The notes beneath the pieces are model-generated. The model ran no database searches. It saw only the letters and a list, made by a program, of their open reading frames with translations, and was not told where the DNA came from. Source: an uncultured Clostridia bacterium (GTDB taxonomy: Bacteria > Bacillota > Clostridia > Christensenellales > UBA1750). From it: a stretch of DNA of 38,557 nt. The position numbers were made by a program, and so were the translations under genes. Of this stretch, positions 31,700 to 38,557 are shown piece after piece. Each line of letters begins with the position of its first letter. Position 1 is the first letter of the stretch. The stretch covers positions 1 to 38,557 of the forward strand of contig CALWRM010000154.1 in assembly GCA_944383925.1 (NCBI GenBank), in the 5' to 3' direction.

Positions 31700-31776
31700 G
31701 GCGGCGTAGCTCAGTTGGCCAGAGCATTCGGTTCATACCCGGAGTGTCGTAGGTTCGAATCCCACCGCCGCTACCA
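31700..31776 (+). tRNA. Elongator tRNA-Met (CAT)
   Basis: Seven-pair acceptor GGCGGCG/CGCCGCT (G1-U72 included), anticodon loop TTCATAC, variable loop GTGTC, T loop TTCGAAT, CCA encoded; 77 nt. The anticodon stem is TTCGG/CCGGA, without the three G-C pairs of initiators; an Ile2 (lysidine) tRNA is less likely from its similarity to known elongator Met. The T stem GTAGG/CCCAC has an A51-C63 mismatch, the same position as in the neighbouring initiator tRNA. Confidence 0.9.
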
Positions 31777-31818
31777 AGGGTAGGTCCTTATGGGACTTAC
31801 CCTTTTGTTTTGTGTTTT
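31777..31818 (+). terminator. Terminator after the tRNA pair
   Basis: AAGGGTAGGTCC pairs with GGGACTTACCCTT around TTAT (one G-U), then TTTTGTTTTGTGTTTTT. It begins directly at the 3' end of the second tRNA. Confidence 0.92.
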
Positions 31819-31898
31819 TGGTTCCTTGTTCTGGCTGGCTTTTTGTCGTATTGTGGTATACTTTGGGCATGCAAAAAAGAAAGTAGAGGTGAGGCCAT

Positions 31899-32400
31899 AT
31901 GGCTGTGCGCCTAAAGAAATACTCCTTTCGCTTTTCGGAAGAACTCTTTAATAGCCGTCTATCGCAAAAATCGGAAATCGAAGAAATTCTATACACGGCC
32001 TGCCTCGATTTTTCCAAATTAAACCGCAAAGAATTTAATAAATACTAAATGATTTGTTTTTGAAAGGGGCTGGGAAGGACAGCCTCGCGTATCTCCAGAC
32101 ATAAAAGCATACAGAAAATTTGATTTTTAGAAAAATCGTATAGCGGTTGAGGTTCAATTCGGGCATTCCTCCTTTCTGGGAACGGATCTACCAAAGTTCC
32201 AAATGGCATCCTATTCGAATTTAGATCTGATCGATTTTGGAGTGTATATTACCACCACCAAGAATATGCAAAAGTTTTTGACTCGCCAATATGGGCACAA
32301 CTGGGAAGGTTCTCTTCATTTTGAAAAAGTCGAAAAATACCTGCCTTATTTTAAAAGCGCAATCCAAGTTCTTATTTATGTCATTGGAATTGACGTTTGA
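31899..32400 (+). pseudogene. Broken BglII/BstYI-type restriction endonuclease
   Basis: A first frame begins at ATG 31899 (GAGGTGAGG upstream) and reads MAVRLKKYSFRFSEELFNSR, ending at TAA 32046-32048 (49 aa). A second frame is open from 32053 to TGA 32400 with one TAG at 32128-32130. It reads ERGWEGQPRVSPDIKAYRKF, D F [amber] K N R, IAVEVQFGHSSFLGTDLPKF, ASYSNLDLIDFGVYITTT and ends YVIGIDV. The active-site pattern of BglII (Asp84, Glu93, Gln95 in DFGKxxxxVEVQF) is present with exact spacing: Asp 32122, Glu 32149, Gln 32155. The frameshift near 32046-32053 and the amber codon two residues after the catalytic Asp indicate a dead gene. No methyltransferase gene is in the window. The area is AT-rich relative to the chromosome, suggesting transfer next to the tRNA genes. 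Confidence 0.78.
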
Positions 32401-32445
32401 CTCTAGGATAGGTTTCCAAGTCCTATACAAGTATACTCGGACCAC

Positions 32446-32479
32446 GCCGGAGCAAAGTTGGCTTTGCTCCGGCTTTTTT
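32446..32479 (+). terminator. Terminator after the endonuclease pseudogene
   Basis: A perfect 12-bp stem GCCGGAGCAAAG/CTTTGCTCCGGC, loop TTGG and six T. It marks the end of the former transcription unit. Confidence 0.92.
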
Positions 32480-33347
32480 GCGTCCTTTCAGGCGTCCCCG
32501 CAGCGCCGCCCCTTCTCCCCCGGCCGGCCCGTCTCGCCGGTTTGTTTGGCTTTTCTCGATTCCCCTTGCGTCCCGGAGCAAGCGTTTCCCCGCTCGCCCC
32601 GGCTTTTTTCGCGCCCCCAGAGCGCCGGCGAGACCGCCCTTCTCTCCAGGGCGTTGCGGCGGGACGCGCCAAACGGCTGTGCCGCCGCGGTCCAGCGGCC
32701 CTTGGCCGACCACGTCCCAGCGGAGCGCGCAAAGCTCGTCGTGGAAATCCGACATTTGAGGGTGGACCTCCCGCCTCGGCGAGACGACGAGACAGCGCAT
32801 CGCGTCAGCCCCGAGGGGAGGCTATCGCGCCGCTTCGGATCGCTTCCTGATTCTTTCTATGATATAGAATGCGCATCGTCCTTCGCGGGCGTCTTGGGGA
32901 TTTGTGGCCGAGGCCTGTCCGCCCGACGCTCGATCAGGCGGACGGCCTCGACTTGCGCCATTCCTCTTCCCCAAAATCCACGCAAAGGTTTTCTCGATCT
33001 CGGCGATGGCATCGAGCTTTATTCGCTCAAGGGCGCCTTTGGCCACGCGCTCCAGCCGTTCGGCCTTGCGCTTTCTCCGGGCCGGTCCCCCAGGTTTTCG
33101 CCGCCGGTCTCCCCCCTGCCCGTCCGAAAACTTCCATGCAATAGCTTGCAGACCCCTTTTTAGGACCGACCGCATCCGCCTCCCTGTTCGGCAACCAAAG
33201 CGGGCGGCCGTCCCGGAACGGCCGCCCGCATCGCGCGCTGCTCGATAACCCAAAGCCCTTGGCTGTGCATTCAAGGGCGAGGCCGCCAACGCCTGGAGGC
33301 CCGGTCCGTCGCGGTCCTTTTTTCGCAACAGCGCCTCCCGCCCGCTC
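32480..33347. other. GC-rich stretch without a convincing gene
   Basis: About 870 bases with no reading frame that combines a ribosome site and a recognisable protein. The longest frames on both strands are Arg/Ala/Gly/Pro-rich. A minus-strand frame (32822 to about 33175) contains a helical-looking segment (RLERVAKGALERIKLDAIAE) and could be a gene remnant; I could not assign it. The sharp shift from AT-rich (before 32450) to very GC-rich suggests a junction. Confidence 0.5.
33200..33229 (-). terminator. GC hairpin downstream of the URO-D gene
   Basis: A perfect 12-bp stem GCGGGCGGCCGT/ACGGCCGCCCGC with a 6-base loop. On the minus strand it is followed by TTTGGTTGCC, a weak T-run, 119 bases after the URO-D stop. 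Possible terminator. Confidence 0.5.
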
Positions 33348-34367
33348 CTAGCCGGCGCAGGCCTTGCGAACATACTCGGCGTAGAGCTTCAGATAAATCC
33401 GGTAGTTTTCCAGAGAAACGCCCGGGGGCGTCTGGTGGTCTACGCTCGGGAGGAAGCCCCCCTGGCGCATCACGGGCAAAAGGCGCTCAAACTCCTCCCG
33501 CATGGCCTGCTCGCCCTTGGGCATGACCATCTTGTCGTAGTGGCCAAGAAACAAAAACCTGGGGTAACGCTGGCGCAGGCGTTCCAGGTCCACGCCGGCC
33601 TGCCGTTCCAGGGGCAAAATGCCCTCGATGCCCGCCCTGGCGAACCAGGGCAGCGCCCGCTCGATGTCCCCATCTGAATCCACGAACACGTAAATGCCAT
33701 GCGCCTTGAGTCTTGGAACCATCTGTTGGTAATAGGGAAGCAGGAACTCGTCGAAGAGCCTTTCCGAGATCATGGGACCGTTGTTGTAGCTCATATCCTC
33801 GCCAAAGGTCATGAAGTCCGGGGTTACGATCTGGCAAACCTGCTCGATCACCCGGAGGTTGTAGGCGCAGAGGTCGGCGTTGATGCGATGCATCAGCGCC
33901 GGCTCGTCATAAAAGGCGAACAGATGCGGCTCGATGCCAAGCAGGGTGCGCGGTCCCCAGAATGGGCCGTCCAAAGAAAGCCACACGATGGCCTCACCCG
34001 TGGCCTGGTGCCTTGCGTATGCGCGCAATACGGACTCATCGATCGGGTTTTGCGGATAGAGCGTCGGCAAAATCGCCTCGTACTCCTCTAGGCTCGTCAC
34101 GATGGGCGCGCCATGGTGGGCAGGCGTCGGGGTCCGGGCGGTTCGGGGCGTAATCCACACCTGCAAATCCAGGTCCAGGCCCATCGCCTTCTTGAGCAGC
34201 TGCAACGACGATAAGCCATCCCCTGCTGGCGGGATCTCCAACCCCTGCCTCACCCAGTTGTCGATGGTCAGGTCCCACCAACTGGCCCACTCCAGCATGG
34301 GCAGGCGATCGACCTTTTCAAAATTCATCAGCCTGTGAAAGCGTTCGCGATTGGTCAAGGCGGCCAC
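33348..34367 (-). CDS. URO-D superfamily protein (uroporphyrinogen decarboxylase-like)
   Basis: 339 aa from a GTG at 34367, preceded by GAGGGAGGG at 6 bases. The start LTNRERFHRLMNFEKVDRLP and the opening phrase WWDLTIDNWVRQGL are typical of the URO-D fold group that includes MtaA/CmuA-type methylcobamide:CoM methyltransferases; other segments are FMTFGEDMSYNNGPMISERL, YVFVDSDGDIERALPWF and FLPSVDHQTPPGVSLENYR. True HemE signatures are absent and no heme or corrinoid genes are near, so a methyltransferase or unknown TIM-barrel enzyme is likelier than heme synthesis. The C-terminus (YLKLYAEYVRKACAG) is complete. An upstream extension of the frame is low-complexity Arg/Gly and has no support. 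Confidence 0.88.
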   Translation of the reverse strand: MAALTNRERFHRLMNFEKVDRLPMLEWASWWDLTIDNWVRQGLEIPPAGDGLSSLQLLKKAMGLDLDLQVWITPRTARTPTPAHHGAPIVTSLEEYEAILPTLYPQNPIDESVLRAYARHQATGEAIVWLSLDGPFWGPRTLLGIEPHLFAFYDEPALMHRINADLCAYNLRVIEQVCQIVTPDFMTFGEDMSYNNGPMISERLFDEFLLPYYQQMVPRLKAHGIYVFVDSDGDIERALPWFARAGIEGILPLERQAGVDLERLRQRYPRFLFLGHYDKMVMPKGEQAMREEFERLLPVMRQGGFLPSVDHQTPPGVSLENYRIYLKLYAEYVRKACAG

Positions 34368-34403
34368 GGCAATCCCTCCCTCAGCGTTTTTGTATCCCTT
34401 CTC

Positions 34404-34412
34404 AGTATAGCA
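34404..34412 (-). promoter_or_regulatory. Extended -10 promoter of the URO-D gene
   Basis: TGC-TATACT on the minus strand, 37 bases before the GTG start. No clear -35 box. Confidence 0.55.
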
Positions 34413-34614
34413 CAACCGGCCGTCCTTCCGCTTCCCCATCTTCCTCTTCGCCCAGCGCGCTGTTTTACCCCCCCCCAATCCCTTTCCCCCGCAGGAAAAA
34501 CGCCTCGTCTCCCGTCTCCCCCAATCTCTCCTCCTCCCCTCTCCCTCCTCTTTTTCCAAGAAACCCCCCTCTTCCCTCGCTATCCCCTACCTCCCTTTTC
34601 CGCACCCCTCCTTC

Positions 34615-34733
34615 CACGCATCCCCCGCAAGGGGGATCCTCTTTCGCCGCTACTGCTCATCCCTCCGCCTCCCCCACAACTTCCCGATGCGACCGCAAGC
34701 CCTCCCTTTTTCCCCTTGCGTCCTTCTCGAAAG
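34615..34733. repeat. About 120-bp intergenic repeat, copy 1
   Basis: One of three direct copies (34615, 34783, 35022). The core starts CACGCATCCCCCGC and includes the perfect hairpin ATCCCCC-GCAA-GGGGGAT, then CCTCTTTCGCCGCTACTG and CAACTTCCCGATGCGACCGC. No coding potential is apparent. The surrounding region 34413-35210 is C/T-rich on this strand and has no supported gene. Confidence 0.85.
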
Positions 34734-34782
34734 AGAGGAAAATTGCCATCCTCCCAGCTCCTTTCCTCCGCGTCCCTCCCCC

Positions 34783-34900
34783 CACGCATCCCCCGCAGGG
34801 GGATCCTCTTTCGCCGCTACTGCTCATCCCTTTGCCTCCTCCGCAACTTCCCGATGCGACCGCAAACCTGCCCTTTTCCCCCTTGCGCCCTTCTCGAAAC
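34783..34900. repeat. About 120-bp intergenic repeat, copy 2
   Basis: Second copy, 168 bp from the first, closest to copy 3 in the segment CCCTTTGCCTCCTCCGCAAC. The hairpin loop is GCA instead of GCAA. Confidence 0.85.
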
Positions 34901-35021
34901 GACCCCCTCCCGTCCTCCCAACCCCTTCGCCCCCATCCTCGTACCCTCTTTCCCTTGGCATTCCCCAAAGGAATGCCCTCTTTTCTCGCTGCGCTCTACC
35001 CCCTTTCCCGCACCCCTCCTC

Positions 35022-35130
35022 CACGCATCCCCCGCCAGGGGGATCCTCTTTCGCCGCTACTGCGCATCCCTTTGCCTCCTCCGCAACTTCCCGATGCGAC
35101 CGCAAACCCACCCCTTTCCCCTTGCGTCAT
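35022..35130. repeat. About 110-bp intergenic repeat, copy 3
   Basis: Third copy, 239 bp from the second, with hairpin loop GCCA and one change in the CTACTG segment context (GCGCATCCC for GCTCATCCC). The spacing is irregular, so it is not a CRISPR or tandem array. Confidence 0.85.
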
Positions 35131-35212
35131 TGCCCTTTTCCGCTCCTCGCACCCCTTCCGGGCTTCCCCACGCCTCTTCTCAACCGCTGGCCCAACCGCT
35201 CCACGCGCACGC

Positions 35213-35249
35213 AAAAGGGACGCCGCTCTTCCCGACCGGCGTCCCTTTT
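35213..35249 (-). terminator. Terminator after the large surface protein gene
   Basis: AAAAGGGACGCC (35213-35224) with GGCGTCCCTTTT (35238-35249) and a T-run (TTTTGCG) on the minus strand, 17 bases after the stop. Confidence 0.82.
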
Positions 35250-35266
35250 CCTCTCTTCCTTTTTCC

Positions 35267-38200
35267 TCATCCCAGGTACATCGCGCTCACATACGCCTCC
35301 CCTCCAAAGTACCTCACACGCGCCCAGCCCTCCGACTCTTCCTCCACGCTCACCCATTGGCCCCGCGTCAGGCTGCCCGTTCTCTCCTCCTCCGTTCCAG
35401 GCCCTTTGCGCAGGTTCAGTTCCCTGCACAGCACCTGCCGGCTGCTCTCCTCCCATCCCAGGTACTCCAGGCTCACATACCCCCATTCTCCTCCTTTCGT
35501 CACCACCAGCGCCCATTCTCCTTCCCTTAGCAACACCCGCACGCGCTCTCCCATCGGCAGCGTCCCCCTCTTCTCCCAGGCCTCTCCTGGTCCTTGCCTC
35601 AGGTTCAGCTTCCTGGCCAGCACTCGCCCGTACATCCCTTCTTCTCCGCCTTCCTCCTCTTCTTCCTCTTCCACCAGCTTCCCCGCAATGGGCTTCCGGA
35701 TAGGTTCCGGCAGCTTCTCAAACCGGCCTCCCACCACCACCTCGTGTCCCGGCATGGTAAACCCGCCCTCTTCCACCACCCGCTCGCTTCCTTCCCGGTC
35801 CTCCGGGTCGTACCAATAGGCCTCCGTCAGCGCATACCCCGCCGCCGGCTGTCCTTCCACCAGCACCCACTGCCCTTCCTCCGCCTCTTTCAGCCCCAGG
35901 CGCAGGCTTCCGTTCTCCATTCCCTCCTCCAGCCGCACCCTGTAGCCTCTCGCTTCCTCCCTGCCGTTTCGCACCTTCGCCTCCCCGCTCAGCTCCAGCC
36001 CTCCCGGGTTGCTATACGCCTCCCCTTCCGCCAGTTCCCAGACAAATCGGTTCTCCGCCCCAGGCATTGCGTCATACGTCCCCTCCAGCCTCCACCGCAA
36101 CGCCAACCGGCGCGCCTGCGCCTCTCCCGCTATCCACGCCTCGATCTCCCCTCGCTCCGCCTGCAGCTTCCTCAGCGTTTCCTCCGCGCTCTCCAGCGCC
36201 TCCTCCAGCCGCAGATCCTCCGGCCCCTCCAGTCGGGACAGCGCGGGCTTTGCTTCCTTGCCTTCCTCCACCGGGCCGATCTCCTCTCCCTCGATCTCCC
36301 CCCGGTAATCCCCAACGCCCACCGCCTTGGCGCGCAGCGTCGCGCCCAGGTCGCTCCGGGAGGGCACGTACCGCTCGCCTCGTGCTCCCCTTATCTGCTC
36401 ATAGACCGTCTTTCCCGCTTCCCTTCTCTCCCACACGATCTCGTACTGCCCCGCTCCGCTGCCTTCCAACGCCGCCGTCAGCCCTTCCCCCACCCGGGCT
36501 TCCCCCTCCACGTGCAGCGTTCCCGTCAGCTCCCTCGCCTGCACCGGTCCCAGCAGCTGGCTGTACACCCGTTCTCCTTCCTCTTCCAGCCATGCGCGCA
36601 GATAGCTCCCCTCGTCCTCCGCCTGCAGCCTATACCTCTCCCCTTCCGCTCCGGCTATGGCCTCAAAGCTCCCCTCCGGACGCTTCGCTCGCTCCCAATG
36701 GATGCGCCTTTCTCCTCCCTGCGCGCTCGTCTCCTTTCCCTGCTTCTCCTGTTCCTCCTGCTCCTTTTCGTCCTCCTGTCCCTGCACCACGGCCGTCACC
36801 GTCTCTCCGAGCAGCCCTTCTCCGCGCAGCTCCAGCCGCAGCGCCTCCTTCGCCTCCCGCACCGGACCTACCGCCTCGCTCTCCAAACAGCCTCCGTGGT
36901 TCCCCTGTCCCACCGCCAGCACGCGCAGGTATCTCCCCACCTGCTCCGTCCCCGGCGCATACTGGGCCTGGTTCGCCCCCTCTATGTCCTCAAAGGGTCC
37001 CTCCGCTTTCTCCCCGCTCTGCCATTGGTACCCCACCTCTTCCGGCTCCAACCCCTCGCTCAGCTTCGCCTCCATCCACCGGCCTTCTTCCGCCTCCCCG
37101 ACGATCTCCACATATCCCTCCAGCTCCCGCAGCTCCACCGGCCCCACCGCTTCGCTCCTCAATTCCCCCTCGTATCCGGCCGCGCGGACGCACAGGCGCA
37201 GGTATTTCCCCACCTGCTCCGTCCCCGGCGCAAAGCTCTCCCCTTCCGCTCCTTCCACCGCCGCAAAGGGTCCCTCCGCGCTCGCTCCCGCTTCCCACCT
37301 CAGTTCCAGGCCTTCCTTGGCCCTCTCCTCCAGCCCCCGGATCCCGGCGCTCAGCTTCCCCTGCACCTCCGCCTTTCCCTCGATCCATACCTGTCCTTCC
37401 AGCTTCGCCGCCTTCACCGCCTCCGTCGCCTCCGAGCACAGCGCTTCCGCCTCCCGGCCTTCCTCCCAGACCCGCAACCGCAGGCGCAGGCCGATCTCCT
37501 CCTGCTCCACCCGGTGCCTTTCCCCGTTCGCACCCGGGATGTCCTCAAAGCTCCCCGCTTCCTCCTTCTGCCAGGCATAGCACAGCCGCGCCTCTCCCGC
37601 GCCCTCCCGCAGGGTGCACCTGGCCCGCAGCTCCTCTCCCACCCGGGCCTCGCCTTCCAGCTCCACCCCGCTGAGCCGCAGCTCCGGCAGCTCCTCCGCC
37701 TCCAGCCCCCGCTCTCCGGCCCGCAGCACATATCCCCCGCCGTCCACAGCCAGGGCCCGCGCGTCCTGCGCGTCCGCCGCATAGCCCTCCGCGCCCTGGG
37801 CCAGCGTTTCCGGCCAGCCCCGCTCCGGCAGCTCCAGGCAGACCTTCCCCGTCAGCGGCCCGCGCAGCTCCACCGGCAGCCACAAGCCCTCCAGCCGCAG
37901 GTTCCCCGCCTCTTCCGACGCCTCGTTTCCCTCCACGCGGATGTCCCCGCCCAGCGTCAGGCGGACGCTGTCTCCGTACTGCCCGTCCGCAAACAGCGCG
38001 CCGCCCTCTCTCCGCGCCCGGTTGTCCGTCAGCTCCCCGCCCAGCAGCTCCACCTCCGCCGCCGCTCCGTAGCCGGCCATGTACGCGCCGCCGCCCTGCT
38101 CCGCCTGGTTCCCCTGCAGGCCTCCCTCGCGCAGGCTCAGCCTAGACGCGCCCGCCAGGTACACCCCGCCGCCCTGGTCCGCCGCGCATCCGCGCACAAC

Positions 38201-38557
38201 GCCGCCCTCCAGCCTCACCGTGGCCGACTCGCCGTACACCCCGCCGCCCAGGCTGGGCGCCGCGCCTCCCAGGGTCCGCCGGTTGTTCTGCAGCGCCGTT
38301 CCCTGTCCCAGGACCAGCTCGCTTCCCTCCTGCAGCACCACCAGGGCCTCCGCTCCTTCCGCCGTCTCCTGGCCCCCGCCCTCCAGGCAGAGCCCTTCCA
38401 GGCGCAGGCTGCCGCCCGGCGACACCTGCACCAGCGGACCGGCGTAGCCCGAAGCCCGGACGAGGCTTGCCCCCGCCGCTCCGCCCCGCAGGCAGATCTC
38501 CTGACCGTCGTAGATGCACAGGGGCCCGTCCAGCTCCAGGTCCGCCTCCAGGCAAAA
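35267..38557 (-). CDS. Large extracellular repeat protein (beta-helix, Ig-like, SH3b), 5' end missing
   Basis: The frame is open to the right edge, so at least 1096 residues; the start lies outside. From the visible N-terminus: a Gly-rich right-handed beta-helix-type region (about 40-260; LQEGSELVLGQGTALQNNR, GGGVYGESATVRLEGGVVRG), then five Ig-like repeats (about 290-770), each ending in a phrase like SEAVGPV and containing a core such as YQWQSGEKAEGPFEDIEGAN and QVGRYLRVLAVG. Next come a YDAMPGAENRFVWEL module, an InlB-B-like repeat (PAAGYALTEAYWY, FTMPGHEVVVGGRF), an acidic Glu run and two C-terminal SH3b domains (ARKLNLRQGPGEAW, CRELNLRKGPGTEE, ending SAMYLG). This is the build of a secreted, wall-bound adhesin-like protein. 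Its Glu/Gly/Arg/Ala composition is extreme for the family, and the coding strand is strongly purine-rich. Confidence 0.88.
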   Translation of the reverse strand, partial: FCLEADLELDGPLCIYDGQEICLRGGAAGASLVRASGYAGPLVQVSPGGSLRLEGLCLEGGGQETAEGAEALVVLQEGSELVLGQGTALQNNRRTLGGAAPSLGGGVYGESATVRLEGGVVRGCAADQGGGVYLAGASRLSLREGGLQGNQAEQGGGAYMAGYGAAAEVELLGGELTDNRARREGGALFADGQYGDSVRLTLGGDIRVEGNEASEEAGNLRLEGLWLPVELRGPLTGKVCLELPERGWPETLAQGAEGYAADAQDARALAVDGGGYVLRAGERGLEAEELPELRLSGVELEGEARVGEELRARCTLREGAGEARLCYAWQKEEAGSFEDIPGANGERHRVEQEEIGLRLRLRVWEEGREAEALCSEATEAVKAAKLEGQVWIEGKAEVQGKLSAGIRGLEERAKEGLELRWEAGASAEGPFAAVEGAEGESFAPGTEQVGKYLRLCVRAAGYEGELRSEAVGPVELRELEGYVEIVGEAEEGRWMEAKLSEGLEPEEVGYQWQSGEKAEGPFEDIEGANQAQYAPGTEQVGRYLRVLAVGQGNHGGCLESEAVGPVREAKEALRLELRGEGLLGETVTAVVQGQEDEKEQEEQEKQGKETSAQGGERRIHWERAKRPEGSFEAIAGAEGERYRLQAEDEGSYLRAWLEEEGERVYSQLLGPVQARELTGTLHVEGEARVGEGLTAALEGSGAGQYEIVWERREAGKTVYEQIRGARGERYVPSRSDLGATLRAKAVGVGDYRGEIEGEEIGPVEEGKEAKPALSRLEGPEDLRLEEALESAEETLRKLQAERGEIEAWIAGEAQARRLALRWRLEGTYDAMPGAENRFVWELAEGEAYSNPGGLELSGEAKVRNGREEARGYRVRLEEGMENGSLRLGLKEAEEGQWVLVEGQPAAGYALTEAYWYDPEDREGSERVVEEGGFTMPGHEVVVGGRFEKLPEPIRKPIAGKLVEEEEEEEGGEEGMYGRVLARKLNLRQGPGEAWEKRGTLPMGERVRVLLREGEWALVVTKGGEWGYVSLEYLGWEESSRQVLCRELNLRKGPGTEEERTGSLTRGQWVSVEEESEGWARVRYFGGEAYVSAMYLG

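Noticed and set aside
32221-32230. AGATCT (BglII site) inside the endonuclease pseudogene
   Set aside because: One hexamer is expected by chance often enough and gives no information on specificity.
32822-33373. 183-aa minus-strand frame as a gene
   Set aside because: No spaced ribosome site or family match; the upper part is Arg/Gly low complexity. Mentioned only as a possible remnant.
34615-35130. CRISPR array or tandem repeat
   Set aside because: Three copies at uneven distance (168 and 239 bases) with long units and no spacers of constant length; no cas genes.
34335-35819. 494-aa plus-strand Pro/Ser-rich frame
   Set aside because: It runs over the three repeats, the terminator and the C-terminal SH3b domain coding on the other strand. 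Its Pro/Ser/Leu content is a product of the C/T-rich strand.

Overview
The window looks like chromosomal DNA of a GC-rich, spore-forming member of the Clostridia, probably a gut lineage near Christensenellales or Oscillospirales. The evidence is AGGAGG-type ribosome binding sites, sigma-A promoters, a CIRCE/HrcA operator, a lysine riboswitch, an ECF folate S-component, Pro-Thr-Pro-Ser-linked lipoproteins and a small protein resembling clostridial spore-surface proteins. The taxonomic placement is inference. Most of the window is GC-rich, with AT-rich islands around 3900-4900 and 31800-32450 that both hold broken genes.

Layout. 1-94 is the end of an SH3b-domain protein. 178-315 (-) is a 45-aa membrane peptide gene with a strong promoter and a perfect palindrome at its start site. 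485-2917 (-) is rpsB-tsf-pyrH with a structured S2 leader and a terminator between tsf and pyrH. 3011-3877 (-) is a polytopic membrane protein; upstream of it lies a secreted-protein pseudogene (3928-4647). htpG (4932-6761, +) sits behind a CIRCE element. 7198-12371 (-) is a five-gene run from a consensus promoter: an E2-derived protein without its catalytic residues, rmuC, a cytidylate-kinase-like gene, a lipoprotein and exonuclease III. 12579-19452 (+) holds an ABC-F ATPase, a split chromate transporter, a gamma-glutamyltransferase, FolT, a VOC protein and an AEC transporter. 19548-21357 (-) holds GNAT, Nif3-like and MGMT genes. 21442-21663 (+) is the putative spore protein.

21771-25592 (+) is a lysine-controlled operon: consensus promoter, lysine riboswitch, intrinsic terminator, dapA, a dapB fused to two aspartokinase-type ACT domains, and an MFS transporter. 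The pathway therefore seems to be under lysine control at the RNA level and possibly a second time at the protein level. 25817-31411 (-) is polA-coaE-lytic transglycosylase-solute-binding lipoprotein, with overlapping genes. Two tRNA-Met genes follow (initiator, then elongator). Downstream of them is the wreck of a BglII/BstYI-type restriction endonuclease (31899-32400) in which the D-X9-E-X-Q active-site pattern is still legible. About 870 bases without a convincing gene come next, then a URO-D-superfamily gene, three copies of a dispersed repeat, and a large extracellular repeat protein (Ig-like repeats, an InlB-B-like repeat, two SH3b domains) that runs off the right end.

The observations most worth checking are the DapB-ACT fusion under a lysine riboswitch, the restriction endonuclease pseudogene beside the tRNAs, the E2-like protein without lipoyl lysine or catalytic His/Asp, and the same A51-C63 mismatch in both tRNA-Met genes.
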